Shown here one piece after another: positions 1 through 8,113 of a stretch of 16,008 nucleotides of DNA (position 1 is its first letter; every line of letters starts with the position of its first letter). Both the position numbers and the translations under genes were made by a program. This DNA comes from Acidobacteriota bacterium (lineage in GTDB: Bacteria > Acidobacteriota > UBA4820 > DSQY01). The stretch is from positions 1-16,008 of the forward strand of contig JAKAIJ010000031.1 in the NCBI GenBank assembly GCA_021814355.1. Reading direction: 5' to 3'. The notes below the pieces were generated by a model. It searched no databases, was not told where the DNA came from, and saw only the letters and a list, made by a program, of their open reading frames with translations.

Positions 1-1
1 C

Positions 2-2458
2 TCGGACAAGGAGTACCAGTGGATGCGCGACTGGGCCAAGCGCGTCATTCGGGCGGTGGGGGTGGACACCGGCGGCTCCAACATCCAGTTCGCCCTCCAC
101 CCGAAAACGGGCCGCATGGTCGTCATCGAGATGAACCCCCGGGTTTCGCGCTCCTCGGCCCTCGCCAGCAAGGCCACGGGCTACCCCATCGCGCGCGTGG
201 CCACCCAGCTCGCGCTGGGCTACACGCTGGATGAACTGCCCAACCGCATCACGCGCACCACCCCCGCCGCCTTCGAGCCGGCCCTCGACTACGTCGTGGT
301 CAAGATTCCGCGGTGGTCCTTCGACAAGTTCCGCGAGACGGACCCCACCCTCTCCACGCACATGAAGTCCATCGGGGAGGTGATGGCCATCGGGCGGACC
401 TTCAAGGAGTCGCTCCAGAAGGCGCTGCGCTCGGTGGAGATCGGTCGCTACGGCCTCCTGGACGGCGTGCCCCCCGTCAAAGACCGCGAGACCCTCGTGG
501 CCAAGCTGGCCATCCCCAACTGGGAGCGGGTCTTCTACGCGGCCCTCGCCTTCCAACACGGCCTCTCGGTGGAAGAGGTCTCGGAGCTCTCGGGGATGGA
601 CCCCTGGTTCCTGGTCCAGGTGGCGGACCTGGTGGCCACCGAGAACCGCCTGCGCCACTTCTCCGCCGCCACCTGCCCCCAGGACCTGCTGAGGCGCGCC
701 AAGGCGGAGGGGTTCGCCGACCGGCGCCTCTGCAAGGTCTGGGGCGTGCCCGAGTCGGTGGTGCGGGAGCGCCGCGAGGCCCTGGGCGACCGCCCCGCCT
801 ACCTCGGCGTGGACACCTGCGCCGCCGAGTTTGAGGCGAAGACGCCCTACTTTTTCGGCTCCCACACGGGCGCGAACGAGAGCGCACCCCTGGCCGGGAG
901 GAAGGTCGTGGTGGTGGGGAGCGGGCCCAACCGCGTGGGGCAGGGGATCGAGTTCGACTACTGCTGCTGCCAGGCGGTTTTCGGCCTCAAGGACGAGGGC
1001 TTCGAGACCGTGATGGTGAACTGCAACCCCGAGACCGTCTCCACCGACTTCGACACGGCGAGCAAGCTCTACTTCGAGCCGGTCACCCTCGAGGACGTGA
1101 AGGCCATTTTGGACCTCGAGAGGCCCGACGGCGTCATCCTCACCTTCGGCGGCCAGACGCCCCTCAAGCTGGCGGGCGAGCTGCACCGCCTCGGCTACCC
1201 CCTCCTGGGCACGTCGCCCGCGGCCATCCACCGCGCCGAGGACCGCAGGGAGTTCGCCGCCCTCTGCGGCGCGCTCGGTCTGCGCGCCCCGCGGGGCGCC
1301 ACGGCCGGGAACCTCGAGGAGGCCCGGGCCCGCGCCGCCGAGCTGGGGTTCCCCCTCATGGCGAGGCCCTCCTACGTGCTCGGCGGCCAGGGGATGGCGC
1401 TGCTCACCGAGGAGCGCCACCTGGACCAGTACCTCGGCCAGGCGGTGGAGGTGAGCGAGGACCACCCGCTCCTGCTGGACTCCTTCCTCCAGGACGCCGT
1501 GGAGCTCGACGTGGACGCCCTCTGCGACGGACGCGACGTCGTCCTGGCGGGCATCCTGGAGCACGTGGAGAAGGCCGGCATCCATTCGGGCGACTCGTCC
1601 CAGGTCTTCCCGCCCCAGCAGACGCCCCGCGGGGTGCTCGACGAGGCCGAGGCCGTCACCCGGCGCGTGGCCCTGGAGCTGGGCGTGGTGGGGATGCTCA
1701 ACCTCCAGTTCGCCTACAACCGCGACGGCCTCTTCGTCCTCGAGGTGAACCCGAGGGTCTCGCGGACCGTGCCCTTCCTCTCGAAGGCCCGGAAGCTCCC
1801 CTTTGCGCGGCTCGCCGCGCGGATCATGGCCGGACGCCCCATCGCGGAGCTCCCCGAGCTGGCGGGGCTCGCGACCGAGCCGGCCCGCCGCGAGAGGGTC
1901 TTCGTGAAGGCCAGCGTCTTCCCCTTCGCCCGCCTGTTGGGGGAGGACCCGGTCCTGGGCCCCGAGATGAAGTCCACCGGCGAGGTGATGGGAGCGGCCC
2001 CGGCCTTCGGGCAGGCCTTCGCCAAGGCCCTGGCGGGGGCGGGGACGCCGCTGCCCACGGGGGGCGCCGTCTTCCTCTCCGTGCGCGACGCCGACAAGGA
2101 GGCGCTCGTTCCGGTGGCCCGCGGTCTCTCGGATCTGGGCTTCGCCCTCGTCGCGACCCGCGGCACCCGCCTCCACCTGGAGCGGCAGGGCGTGCCCGTG
2201 GGCGCCGTGAACAAGGTGGGGGAGGGGAGGCCCGACGCCGCGGACCTCTTGAGGGCCGGAACCCTCAAGCTCGTCATCAACACCCCCATGGGCCGCAAGA
2301 GCCAGCGGGACGAGACCAACATCCGCTGCCAGGCCATCGCCCTCGGCGTTCCCTGCATCACCACCGTGGAGGGCGCCGGCGCGGCCCTCGCCGGCATCCG
2401 CGCCCTCAAGTCGGGCCGCCTGGACGTCCGTCCGGTTCAGGATTGGCCCCGGGGTTAG
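2..2458 (+). CDS. carB: Carbamoyl-phosphate synthase large subunit (5' truncated by window edge)
   Basis: Cytoplasmic enzyme making carbamoyl phosphate from ammonia (delivered by CarA), bicarbonate and two ATP, for arginine and pyrimidine synthesis. The frame is already open at base 2. 818 residues are present against about 1,070 in E. coli CarB, so roughly 255 N-terminal residues lie upstream. Visible parts, in order, are the end of the first ATP-grasp domain (EMNPRVSRSSALASKATGYP), the oligomerisation domain ending near VDTCAAEF, and the second synthetase half opening with GSGPNRVGQGIEFDY at in-window residue 306. That half carries NCNPETVSTDFDTASKLYFE and a second copy of EVNPRVSRT. The C-terminal MGS-like regulatory domain (about residues 690-818) contains NTPMGRKSQRDETNIR. 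The duplicated ATP-grasp signature and the MGS domain make this unambiguous. No frameshift is seen. The next gene starts 19 bp downstream and may be co-transcribed. Confidence 0.98.
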   Translation, partial: SDKEYQWMRDWAKRVIRAVGVDTGGSNIQFALHPKTGRMVVIEMNPRVSRSSALASKATGYPIARVATQLALGYTLDELPNRITRTTPAAFEPALDYVVVKIPRWSFDKFRETDPTLSTHMKSIGEVMAIGRTFKESLQKALRSVEIGRYGLLDGVPPVKDRETLVAKLAIPNWERVFYAALAFQHGLSVEEVSELSGMDPWFLVQVADLVATENRLRHFSAATCPQDLLRRAKAEGFADRRLCKVWGVPESVVRERREALGDRPAYLGVDTCAAEFEAKTPYFFGSHTGANESAPLAGRKVVVVGSGPNRVGQGIEFDYCCCQAVFGLKDEGFETVMVNCNPETVSTDFDTASKLYFEPVTLEDVKAILDLERPDGVILTFGGQTPLKLAGELHRLGYPLLGTSPAAIHRAEDRREFAALCGALGLRAPRGATAGNLEEARARAAELGFPLMARPSYVLGGQGMALLTEERHLDQYLGQAVEVSEDHPLLLDSFLQDAVELDVDALCDGRDVVLAGILEHVEKAGIHSGDSSQVFPPQQTPRGVLDEAEAVTRRVALELGVVGMLNLQFAYNRDGLFVLEVNPRVSRTVPFLSKARKLPFARLAARIMAGRPIAELPELAGLATEPARRERVFVKASVFPFARLLGEDPVLGPEMKSTGEVMGAAPAFGQAFAKALAGAGTPLPTGGAVFLSVRDADKEALVPVARGLSDLGFALVATRGTRLHLERQGVPVGAVNKVGEGRPDAADLLRAGTLKLVINTPMGRKSQRDETNIRCQAIALGVPCITTVEGAGAALAGIRALKSGRLDVRPVQDWPRG

Positions 2459-2477
2459 CCGGGTCCCGGGAGGTCCC

Positions 2478-3392
2478 GTGAAGCCCTCTTTCCTCCTACT
2501 GTGCTGCGCGACCTACCTCGCCTGCTCCGCGCCGCCGGCGAAGGCGCCGCCGCACGTCGCGCTCACCGTGCGCGCAGCGCTGGAGCCGCTCCACGAGAAG
2601 CTCCCGCCGCCGAAGGCTGGGGATTGGCTCGCGGCCCACGCGGAGCCGGGCCAGAGCTTCGTGCAGTACGTGGCCTCCTGCCCCCTGAGGGCGATCGGGA
2701 GCCGCCGAACCCTCTACGTGGCCGAGGTGGGACGTTTCCCGACGGACCAGCGCCAGGTGGTAGGCGAGGTCCGGCTCTTTTTAGCGGCCCACTTCGGGCT
2801 CCCCGTGCGCGAGGCTACGCCCGTGGCCATGGACGAGGGGGCGATGCCCGACGGCACCTGGCGAACGGGCCCCCTCGGCACCCGGCAGTGGTTGACCACC
2901 TACCTGATGGACGAGCGCCTCAAGGCCAGGGTGCCCCCGGATGCGGCGGCCCTGCTGGGCTTCACCGTTGTAGACCTCTGGCCCGGTATGGGGTGGAACT
3001 TCGTTTTCGGCCAAGCCTCCCTCCGAGACCGGATCGGAGTCTATTCCCTTGCCCGGCTCTGCCCGCTGCACCCCGAAGAGGGCACGGACCGCGTCTGCCT
3101 TCTGCGGGCCCTCAAGCTCGCCTCCCACGAAGCGGGTCACATGTTCGGGTTCCTGCACTGCACCGCCTTCCGGTGCGGGATGAACGGCAGCAACAGCCTG
3201 GACGAACTGGACCGCAACCCGCTGGAGCTCTGTCCCGAGTGCCTTGCGAAGCTCACCTACGCCACCGGGGTGGACAAGTTGGAACGGTTCAAGACCCTCG
3301 AAGCCTTTGCCCGGAAGCGCGGCCTCGACGCGGAGGCGGACCTCTACCGCCGCTCCGCCACCGCCCTCGAAGCGCTGTCGCCCACCCGTTGA
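2478..3392 (+). CDS. Archaemetzincin-family (M54) zinc metalloprotease, predicted lipoprotein
   Basis: 304-residue predicted envelope zinc peptidase. Residues 217-228 read HEAGHMFGFLHC, the metzincin zinc site with ligands H217, H221 and H227 and catalytic E218. It is followed by C233-G-M235 (the Met-turn) and a CPEC pair at 252-255. The order HExxHxxGxxHC, x4, CxM, about 16 residues, CxxC is the archaemetzincin hallmark, where the cysteines bind a second, structural zinc. The N-terminus has one Lys, a short hydrophobic run and C16 in YLAC. That is an imperfect lipobox (Leu at -2 rather than -3), so lipidation is probable but not certain. Start is GTG, with gggagg 4 nt upstream. The region of about 150 residues before the active site is Pro- and Arg-containing with no motif I recognise. 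It sits 19 bp behind carB, with no evident functional link. The physiological substrate of bacterial archaemetzincins is unknown. Confidence 0.88.
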   Translation: MKPSFLLLCCATYLACSAPPAKAPPHVALTVRAALEPLHEKLPPPKAGDWLAAHAEPGQSFVQYVASCPLRAIGSRRTLYVAEVGRFPTDQRQVVGEVRLFLAAHFGLPVREATPVAMDEGAMPDGTWRTGPLGTRQWLTTYLMDERLKARVPPDAAALLGFTVVDLWPGMGWNFVFGQASLRDRIGVYSLARLCPLHPEEGTDRVCLLRALKLASHEAGHMFGFLHCTAFRCGMNGSNSLDELDRNPLELCPECLAKLTYATGVDKLERFKTLEAFARKRGLDAEADLYRRSATALEALSPTR

Positions 3393-3458
3393 AGCGCCCA
3401 CCCGGTTGCGCTCGGGGGGGGCCTTGTGGCAGCGTAGGGGCTACGGAGAGCCGGGCCC

Positions 3459-4406
3459 ATGGGCGGCACGAGGTGTTCTGGTGCAGGAGGAACGAGGCGG
3501 GGGATTCTGGCCCGCGCGGCGCTCCTGCTCGCCCTGGCCCTCGGCCTCGCCTGCTCCCCCAAGCGCTACGCCTTGAACAAGCTCGCCGACGCCCTCGCGG
3601 CCACGGGGGATTCGGTCAGGACCGACGACGACCCCGACCTCGTCCGGGACGCCGCGCCGTTCAGCCTGAAGCTCTACGAGAGCGTCCTCGCGCAGGCGCC
3701 GCGCCACCGCGGCCTGCTGCTCGCCGCCGCCAGCGGCTTTACCCAGTACGCCTACGCCTTCGTCCAGGAGGAGGCGGACGAGGCCGAGGAGGCGGACCTG
3801 GCGAAGGCCAGAGCCCTGCGGGTCCGGGCCCGGAGGCTCTACCTGCGGGCCCGCGGCTACGGGATGCGGGGCCTCGAGGTGGCCCACCCGGGGTTCGAGG
3901 GGGCGCTCGCCCGTGACCCCGCCGCCGCAGCGGCGTGCACCGCCCAGGACGTCCCCCTGCTCTACTGGACCGCCGCCGCCTGGGGCTCCGCCATCGCCCT
4001 GAGTAAGGACGACCCGGGGCGGGTGGCCGAGCTGCCCCAGGTGGAGGCGCTGCTCGGCCGGGCGCTCGCCCTCGACGAGGGCTTCGACCACGGGGCGCTC
4101 CACACCCTCATGATCACCTTCGTCACCGCCAAGCCGGGCGCCGCCCCCGCGGCCTCCGCCGCCGAGGCGCGGCGCCACTTCGAGCGCGCCGTGGCCCTCT
4201 CGGAGGGGCGCGCGGCCGGGCCCTACGTGGCCCTCGCCGAAGGCGTGGCCGTCCCGGTGCAGGACCGAAAGGCCTTTGCGTCGCTGATCGAGAAGGCCCT
4301 CGCGGTGGACCCCGACGCATGGCCCGACTGGCGGCTCATGAACCTGGTGACCCAGCGCCGGGCCCGGTGGCTCGCGGGCCGGGCCGACGCGCTCTTCATC
4401 GAGTAA
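3459..4406 (+). CDS. TRAP transporter T-component (TatT-like) TPR lipoprotein
   Basis: 315-residue predicted periplasmic lipoprotein. It has an Arg-containing N-region, the hydrophobic run ILARAALLLALALGLAC and a candidate lipidated C32. After the Cys, SPKRYALNKLADAL and a strongly helical, Ala/Leu-rich body match the T-component family (Treponema Tp0956/TatT). In that family TPR-like helix pairs form a trimer that docks with the TRAP binding protein. The segment around residues 85-145 (TQYAYAFVQEEADEAEEADLAKARALRVRARRL) and the closing ALAVDPDAWPDWRLMN region look TPR-like. It is separated by 13 bp from the binding-protein gene, consistent with one operon of T-component, DctP and DctQM. The first ATG was chosen because it precedes the signal sequence. 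Its SD is weak, and the N-region before the hydrophobic stretch is rather long, so a start slightly downstream is possible. An 8-G run (3414-3421) lies in the 66-bp gap before it. Confidence 0.85.
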   Translation: MGGTRCSGAGGTRRGILARAALLLALALGLACSPKRYALNKLADALAATGDSVRTDDDPDLVRDAAPFSLKLYESVLAQAPRHRGLLLAAASGFTQYAYAFVQEEADEAEEADLAKARALRVRARRLYLRARGYGMRGLEVAHPGFEGALARDPAAAAACTAQDVPLLYWTAAAWGSAIALSKDDPGRVAELPQVEALLGRALALDEGFDHGALHTLMITFVTAKPGAAPAASAAEARRHFERAVALSEGRAAGPYVALAEGVAVPVQDRKAFASLIEKALAVDPDAWPDWRLMNLVTQRRARWLAGRADALFIE

Positions 4407-4419
4407 AGGGAGGAGGGTC

Positions 4420-5457
4420 ATGAAGCGGAGAACCCTGCGCGCGGCGTTTCTGGCCGTCCTGGCCGCGCTCGCGCTGATCGGGGGGGCGGCCCCCCGGGGC
4501 GAGGCGGGGACGGTCCTGAAGCTGGGCACCCTCGCCCCGCGCGGAAGCTCCTACCACCAGAGTCTCCAGGCCATGGGCGAGAAGTGGAAACGGGCGCCGG
4601 GCGGGCCGGTGACGCTCCGCATCTACACCGACGGCGCCATGGGCGGCGAGGCCGACGTGGTCCGCAAGATGCGCATCGGCCAGGTGCAGGCGGCGCTCCT
4701 GACGGGGGTGGGGCTCTCGGAGATTGACCCGTCGGTGACCTGCCTTCAGATGATGCCCATGGTCTTCGACTCCCTCCAGGAGTTCGACGCCGTCTCGGCG
4801 GCCCTGCACCCCCGGCTCGAGCAGCGCCTCGCCGAGAAGGGGTTCGTGCTCCTCTTCTGGGTGGACTCGGGGTGGATCCACTACTTCACCAAGGCCGCCG
4901 TGCGGACCCCGGACGAGATGAAGCAGGTGAAGCTCTTCTCCTGGGCCGGGGACAACTCGGGGATGGAGATCCTCAAGGCCGCGGGCTACTCGCCCGTCTC
5001 CCTGGAGACGGCGGACATTCTGCCGGGGCTTCAGACGGGGCTCATTGACGGGATCGCCACCATCCCCTTCTACGTCCTCACCACCCAGATTGACGCCCAC
5101 TGCCCCAACATGCTCCCGCTGAAATGGGCGCCGCTCATCGGGGGCTGCGTCATCACCCGGAAGGCCTGGGACTCCCTGCCCGAGTCCGCGCGCGGGGCCA
5201 TGAAGGCCGCCGCCGAGGAGGCGGGCCGCGAGATCACGGTCCAGGGCCGGAAGGAGGGGGGCGAGTCGGTGGCCGCCCTCCAGCGGCGCGGACTGAAGAT
5301 CACCCCGGGGACCCCCGAGCTGGAGGCCGAGTGGCAGCGGCGCTGCGAGACCTTCTATCCGAAGATCCGGGGCTCCATGGTACCCGCGGACTACTTCGAC
5401 GAGGTCCGGCGCCTGGTGAAGGAATACCGCTCCCGCACGCCACCCCCCCCGCGATGA
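4420..5457 (+). CDS. dctP: TRAP transporter solute-binding protein, DctP family
   Basis: 345-residue periplasmic substrate receptor of a TRAP importer. A Sec signal (MKRR, then a hydrophobic stretch) with likely cleavage after GEA (residue 29) precedes the mature sequence TVLKLGTLAPRGSSYHQ. Family marks are LRIYTDGAMGGEADVVRKMRIGQ (67-88), the PDEMKQVK segment (164-171) and LQTGLIDGI (204-212, the LxxGxVDG block of DctP proteins). The position where classical C4-dicarboxylate receptors have KIRV, with the substrate-clamping Arg, reads KLFSW here (171-175), so the ligand is probably not a simple carboxylate. A strong SD (ggaggaggg region) stands 4-5 nt before the ATG. The stop overlaps the DctQM start as ATGA, just after an 8-C run encoding Pro. 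It is the middle gene of the TatT-DctP-DctQM operon. The family call is firm; the substrate is unknown. Confidence 0.93.
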   Translation: MKRRTLRAAFLAVLAALALIGGAAPRGEAGTVLKLGTLAPRGSSYHQSLQAMGEKWKRAPGGPVTLRIYTDGAMGGEADVVRKMRIGQVQAALLTGVGLSEIDPSVTCLQMMPMVFDSLQEFDAVSAALHPRLEQRLAEKGFVLLFWVDSGWIHYFTKAAVRTPDEMKQVKLFSWAGDNSGMEILKAAGYSPVSLETADILPGLQTGLIDGIATIPFYVLTTQIDAHCPNMLPLKWAPLIGGCVITRKAWDSLPESARGAMKAAAEEAGREITVQGRKEGGESVAALQRRGLKITPGTPELEAEWQRRCETFYPKIRGSMVPADYFDEVRRLVKEYRSRTPPPPR

Positions 5458-7292
5458 GCGCGCCGGAACCGCCCTCCGCCCCCGGACCCCTCGCTCGGGC
5501 CTCCGCCCTCCTGCGGGCCGGGGAGGACGGAGTCGTCGCGCTCTGCCTCCTGATCATGATGGTCCTGCCCCTTTTGGAGATCGCCCTGCGGGCGACCCTG
5601 AAGGTGGGCATCGTGGGGTCGAGCGCCCTCGTCCAGCACCTGGTCCTCGTGGCGGGGATGCTGGGGGGAGCGCTCGCGGCGAGGGAGGATCGGCTCCTGG
5701 CCCTGGCCACGGGGGAGCTCGTCCCGGAGGGGCGGTGGAAGCACGCCGTCCGGACCATCGCCTACGCCGCGGGCGCCGCGGTGGCGGCGGGGCTCGTGGT
5801 CGGCTCCTGGCAGTTCGTCGCGTCGGAGCGGGCGGCGGGCAAGACCCTCGCCTACGGGGTGCCCTATTGGGTGGTGGAGCTGGCGCTCCCGGCGGGCTTT
5901 GCGCTGGTGGGGCTGCGGCTGCTGTTCCACGCCGGAAGGAGCTGGAAGGGCCGCGCCGCGGCGACGGCCCTGGCGGCGGCGGTGGTGGCAACGGCGTTCC
6001 ACCCCGCGGCCTCCCCGGGGTTCCTCCAGTGGCCCGCCCTCGGCCTGCTGCTGCTGGCGGCGGCGCTGGGTGCCCCGGTCTTTGCGGTGCTCGGAGGCGC
6101 GGCGCTCATCCTCTTCTGGGGCGCGGACGTCCCCGCCGCGGCGGTGGCGGTGGAGCACTACCGCCTCACGACCAATCCGACCCTCCCCGCCGTGCCGCTC
6201 TTCACGCTCGCGGGCTACTTCCTCGCGGAGGGCGGCGCCTCCACGCGCCTCGTGCGGGTCTTCCAGGCGCTCTTCGGCTCCCTGCGCGGCGGGCCCGCGG
6301 TGGTGACGGCGCTGGTGTGCGCCTTCTTCACCTCCTTCACGGGGGCCTCCGGGGTAACGATCCTCGCGCTCGGCGGCCTGCTCATGCCCGTGCTCCTCGG
6401 CGCCAAGTACCCCGAGAAGAGGGCCCTCGGCCTCATCACCGGGGCCGGCGCGCTGGGGCTCCTCTTTCCGCCGTGCTTTCCGCTCATCCTCTACGCCATC
6501 GTGGCCAAGGTGGAGGTGCGCAGGATCTTCCTCGGGGGGATCCTCCCCGGGCTGGTGATGGTGGCCCTCACCATCTGGTGGGGCGTGCGCCAGGCGGCCC
6601 CCGCGGAGCACGGAGCGCGCTTCGACCGCAGGGAGGCGTGGCGCGCCTGCCGCGCCGCCTTCTGGGAGCTGCTCCTGCCGGTGGTGGCGGTGGGGGCCCT
6701 GCTGGGAGGCTTCGCCACCCCCGTGGAGGCCTCGGCGCTCACGGCGCTCTACGCCTTCGTGGTGGAAACCTTCCTCTACCGGGATCTGAAGCCGGGGCGG
6801 GCGACGCTGAAGGTGGCGGCGGAGGCGGGGCTCCTGGTGGGCGGCGTCCTGCTCATCCTCGGCGTGGCGCTGGGGTTCACCAACTACCTCGTGGACGCGG
6901 AGGTCCCCGCGAAGATGGTGGAGTGGGTCACGGGGGCGGTCTCCTCGCCGTTCCTGTTCCTGCTGCTGCTCAACCTCTTCCTGCTGGCGGTGGGCTGCCT
7001 CATGGACATCTTCTCGGCGACGGTGGTGGTGGTGCCCATCCTGGTTCCCATCGGCGCAGCCTACGGCATCGACCCCATCCACCTGGGCATCGTCTTCCTC
7101 GCCAACCTCGAGCTCGGCTACCTGACCCCGCCCGTGGGAATGAACCTCTTCCTCGCCTCCTACCGCTTCCGCAAGCCCCTGCCCGAGGTCTACCGCGCGG
7201 TCTGGCCGGTCCTCCTCTGGCGGCTGCCGGGGGTGGTGCTCATCACCTACCTGCCCTGGCTGAGCACCTTCCTGCCCCGCTGGCTGGGCTGA
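5454..7292 (+). CDS. TRAP transporter fused permease (DctQ-DctM)
   Basis: 612-residue inner-membrane protein combining the small (DctQ) and large (DctM) TRAP subunits, which together move ligand delivered by DctP using an ion gradient. Residues about 20-160 hold four hydrophobic segments (for example GVVALCLLIMMVLPLLEIAL), as in DctQ. About 190-610 is a DctM domain of some 12 helices with the family motifs PAVPLFTLAGYFLAEGG, FTSFTGASGVTILALGGLLMPVL, GALGLLFPPCFPLILYAIVAKVEVRRIFLGGILPG, LAVGCLMDIFSATVVVVPILVP and ELGYLTPPVGMNLFLAS. The start is the ATG in an ATGA overlap with dctP, implying translational coupling. The frame stays open upstream inside dctP, but that extension is a shadow. Fused QM permeases are common, and here the fusion accompanies a T-component. 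Three-helix-pair symmetry was not checked. Confidence 0.94.
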   Translation: MSAPEPPSAPGPLARASALLRAGEDGVVALCLLIMMVLPLLEIALRATLKVGIVGSSALVQHLVLVAGMLGGALAAREDRLLALATGELVPEGRWKHAVRTIAYAAGAAVAAGLVVGSWQFVASERAAGKTLAYGVPYWVVELALPAGFALVGLRLLFHAGRSWKGRAAATALAAAVVATAFHPAASPGFLQWPALGLLLLAAALGAPVFAVLGGAALILFWGADVPAAAVAVEHYRLTTNPTLPAVPLFTLAGYFLAEGGASTRLVRVFQALFGSLRGGPAVVTALVCAFFTSFTGASGVTILALGGLLMPVLLGAKYPEKRALGLITGAGALGLLFPPCFPLILYAIVAKVEVRRIFLGGILPGLVMVALTIWWGVRQAAPAEHGARFDRREAWRACRAAFWELLLPVVAVGALLGGFATPVEASALTALYAFVVETFLYRDLKPGRATLKVAAEAGLLVGGVLLILGVALGFTNYLVDAEVPAKMVEWVTGAVSSPFLFLLLLNLFLLAVGCLMDIFSATVVVVPILVPIGAAYGIDPIHLGIVFLANLELGYLTPPVGMNLFLASYRFRKPLPEVYRAVWPVLLWRLPGVVLITYLPWLSTFLPRWLG

Positions 7293-7327
7293 CACCAAAT
7301 TACCGTCATTCGTAGAGCATTCGGCTG

Positions 7328-7346
7328 GAGGGTGCTTCGCACCTTC
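7328..7346 (+). terminator. Possible terminator hairpin after the TRAP operon
   Basis: Arms gagggtgc and gcaccttc, with one G-T pair, enclose a 3-nt loop 35 bp after the dctQM stop. Only a short T-containing stretch (tct) follows, so intrinsic termination is possible but weak. It also directly abuts the left end of the repeat element and could belong to it. Confidence 0.35.
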
Positions 7347-7348
7347 TA

Positions 7349-7633
7349 GCAGGCTGTTGAAAATCCCTTGCAGGCCGCGTTGCCTGCGCCGCGGCTGCAG
7401 ATGCGAGGCGGCGCGACGTCGGCGATGTCGTTGCGCATCGTCTAGGAGCGCCAACACGGCAGATGCGGCCGCGCCGCGGCAACCCTCCGGGCGCGAGGGA
7501 TTGGGGGCCGTCTGCGGCGTTGCGGCTCGTCGCCGATGCACCGTTCCGGCCCGCATCGCCTTCCTCGCCGCGCCTTGCATCCGGCCCCCAAGCCTCTCGC
7601 GCGCGACCTACAAGGGGTTTCTCAACCGCCTGC
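7349..7633. mobile_element. MITE-like element with imperfect terminal inverted repeats
   Basis: The left end (7349-7376, beginning gcaggctgttgaaaatccc) matches the reverse complement of the right end (7606-7633, beginning gcaggcggttgagaaacccc) with about four mismatches and one gap over 28 bases. Internal sequence is also partly self-complementary: the stretch around 7397-7425 resembles the reverse complement of about 7553-7583. The whole roughly 285-bp unit could therefore fold into a long imperfect hairpin. It encodes no credible protein. Ends reading ggctgttgaaaa are familiar to me from short palindromic repeats in deltaproteobacterial and related genomes; that is recollection, not a search. 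No clear target duplication is visible. Element versus degraded IS remnant is not settled. Confidence 0.55.
7512..7590 (+). repeat. Repeat unit, copy A (inside the MITE-like element)
   Basis: This copy begins ctgcggcgttgcggctcgt, a 19-mer found again exactly at 7956-7974. It ends with a cgccgcgccttgcat...cccca block that also recurs in copy B. About 79 bases long. Confidence 0.6.
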
Positions 7634-7955
7634 CAGGCCTCGCGGCCATCTCGTCGAAGGATTTGGATTCAGGTCTGCCTCTGGAGAATCCTTCTCCGAG
7701 CCGGTCTTGCGAGCCCCAGCCCTTCGGGCGCTCCAGCCTTCCTGAATTCCTGCCACCTCCCCCCCACCTTAATTGAGTGCGCCGCGAGTTTTGGGCTCCG
7801 GCCCCCGGAGGGCTCTCGGCGCGTTGGCCGCGCGGCCGGAGTGGATTCGAGGCGGCCCGGCGAAGGCGTGTGAACACAAACACACGGAGAGCCGGGCCAA
7901 CAAAGAAGCCGCCCGGCCCCGCGCCAACCCGAAGGGACGCCGCGGCTGGGGCGCG

Positions 7956-8026
7956 CTGCGGCGTTGCGGCTCGTTTGCGATGCCTTCAGCATCGCGGACC
8001 TCACCGCGCCTGGCATCGCATCCCCA
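7956..8026 (+). repeat. Repeat unit, copy B (diverged, about 8 nt shorter)
   Basis: It shares the exact 19-mer start with copy A, then diverges (ttgcgatgcc against cgccgatgca) and realigns at caccgcgcctggcat...cccca. It has the same orientation as copy A, 444 bp away. This shows that the gene-free region is built from more than one copy of the same repeat family. Confidence 0.55.
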
Positions 8027-8113
8027 TCCGCAGGGCGTCGCGCCAAAGATCCTCCGGGGGCCGGAACCCGCAGACCATCTCCTTCGTCAAGCTTCGCGGG
8101 CTAGCGCCTGCGA

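Noticed and set aside
3426..3440. Sigma-54-like tggcagcgtaggggc before the TatT gene
   Set aside because: The GG-N10-GC spacing is right, but the TT of the -12 box and the CACG of the -24 box are missing.
2501..3916. 471-codon plus-strand frame overlapping the archaemetzincin and TatT genes
   Set aside because: Arg/Pro/Gly-rich out-of-frame reading of two real genes and the gap between them.
5391..7580. 729-codon minus-strand open frame opposite dctQM
   Set aside because: Its translation is His/Gln/Glu/Arg-rich low complexity, the usual antisense shadow of a GC-rich hydrophobic gene. The plus strand has a complete TRAP permease there.
7357..7873. Short plus-strand frames in the gap after the TRAP operon
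   Set aside because: Composition is Arg/Ser/Pro-rich, no SD or motif is seen, and they lie over inverted-repeat DNA.
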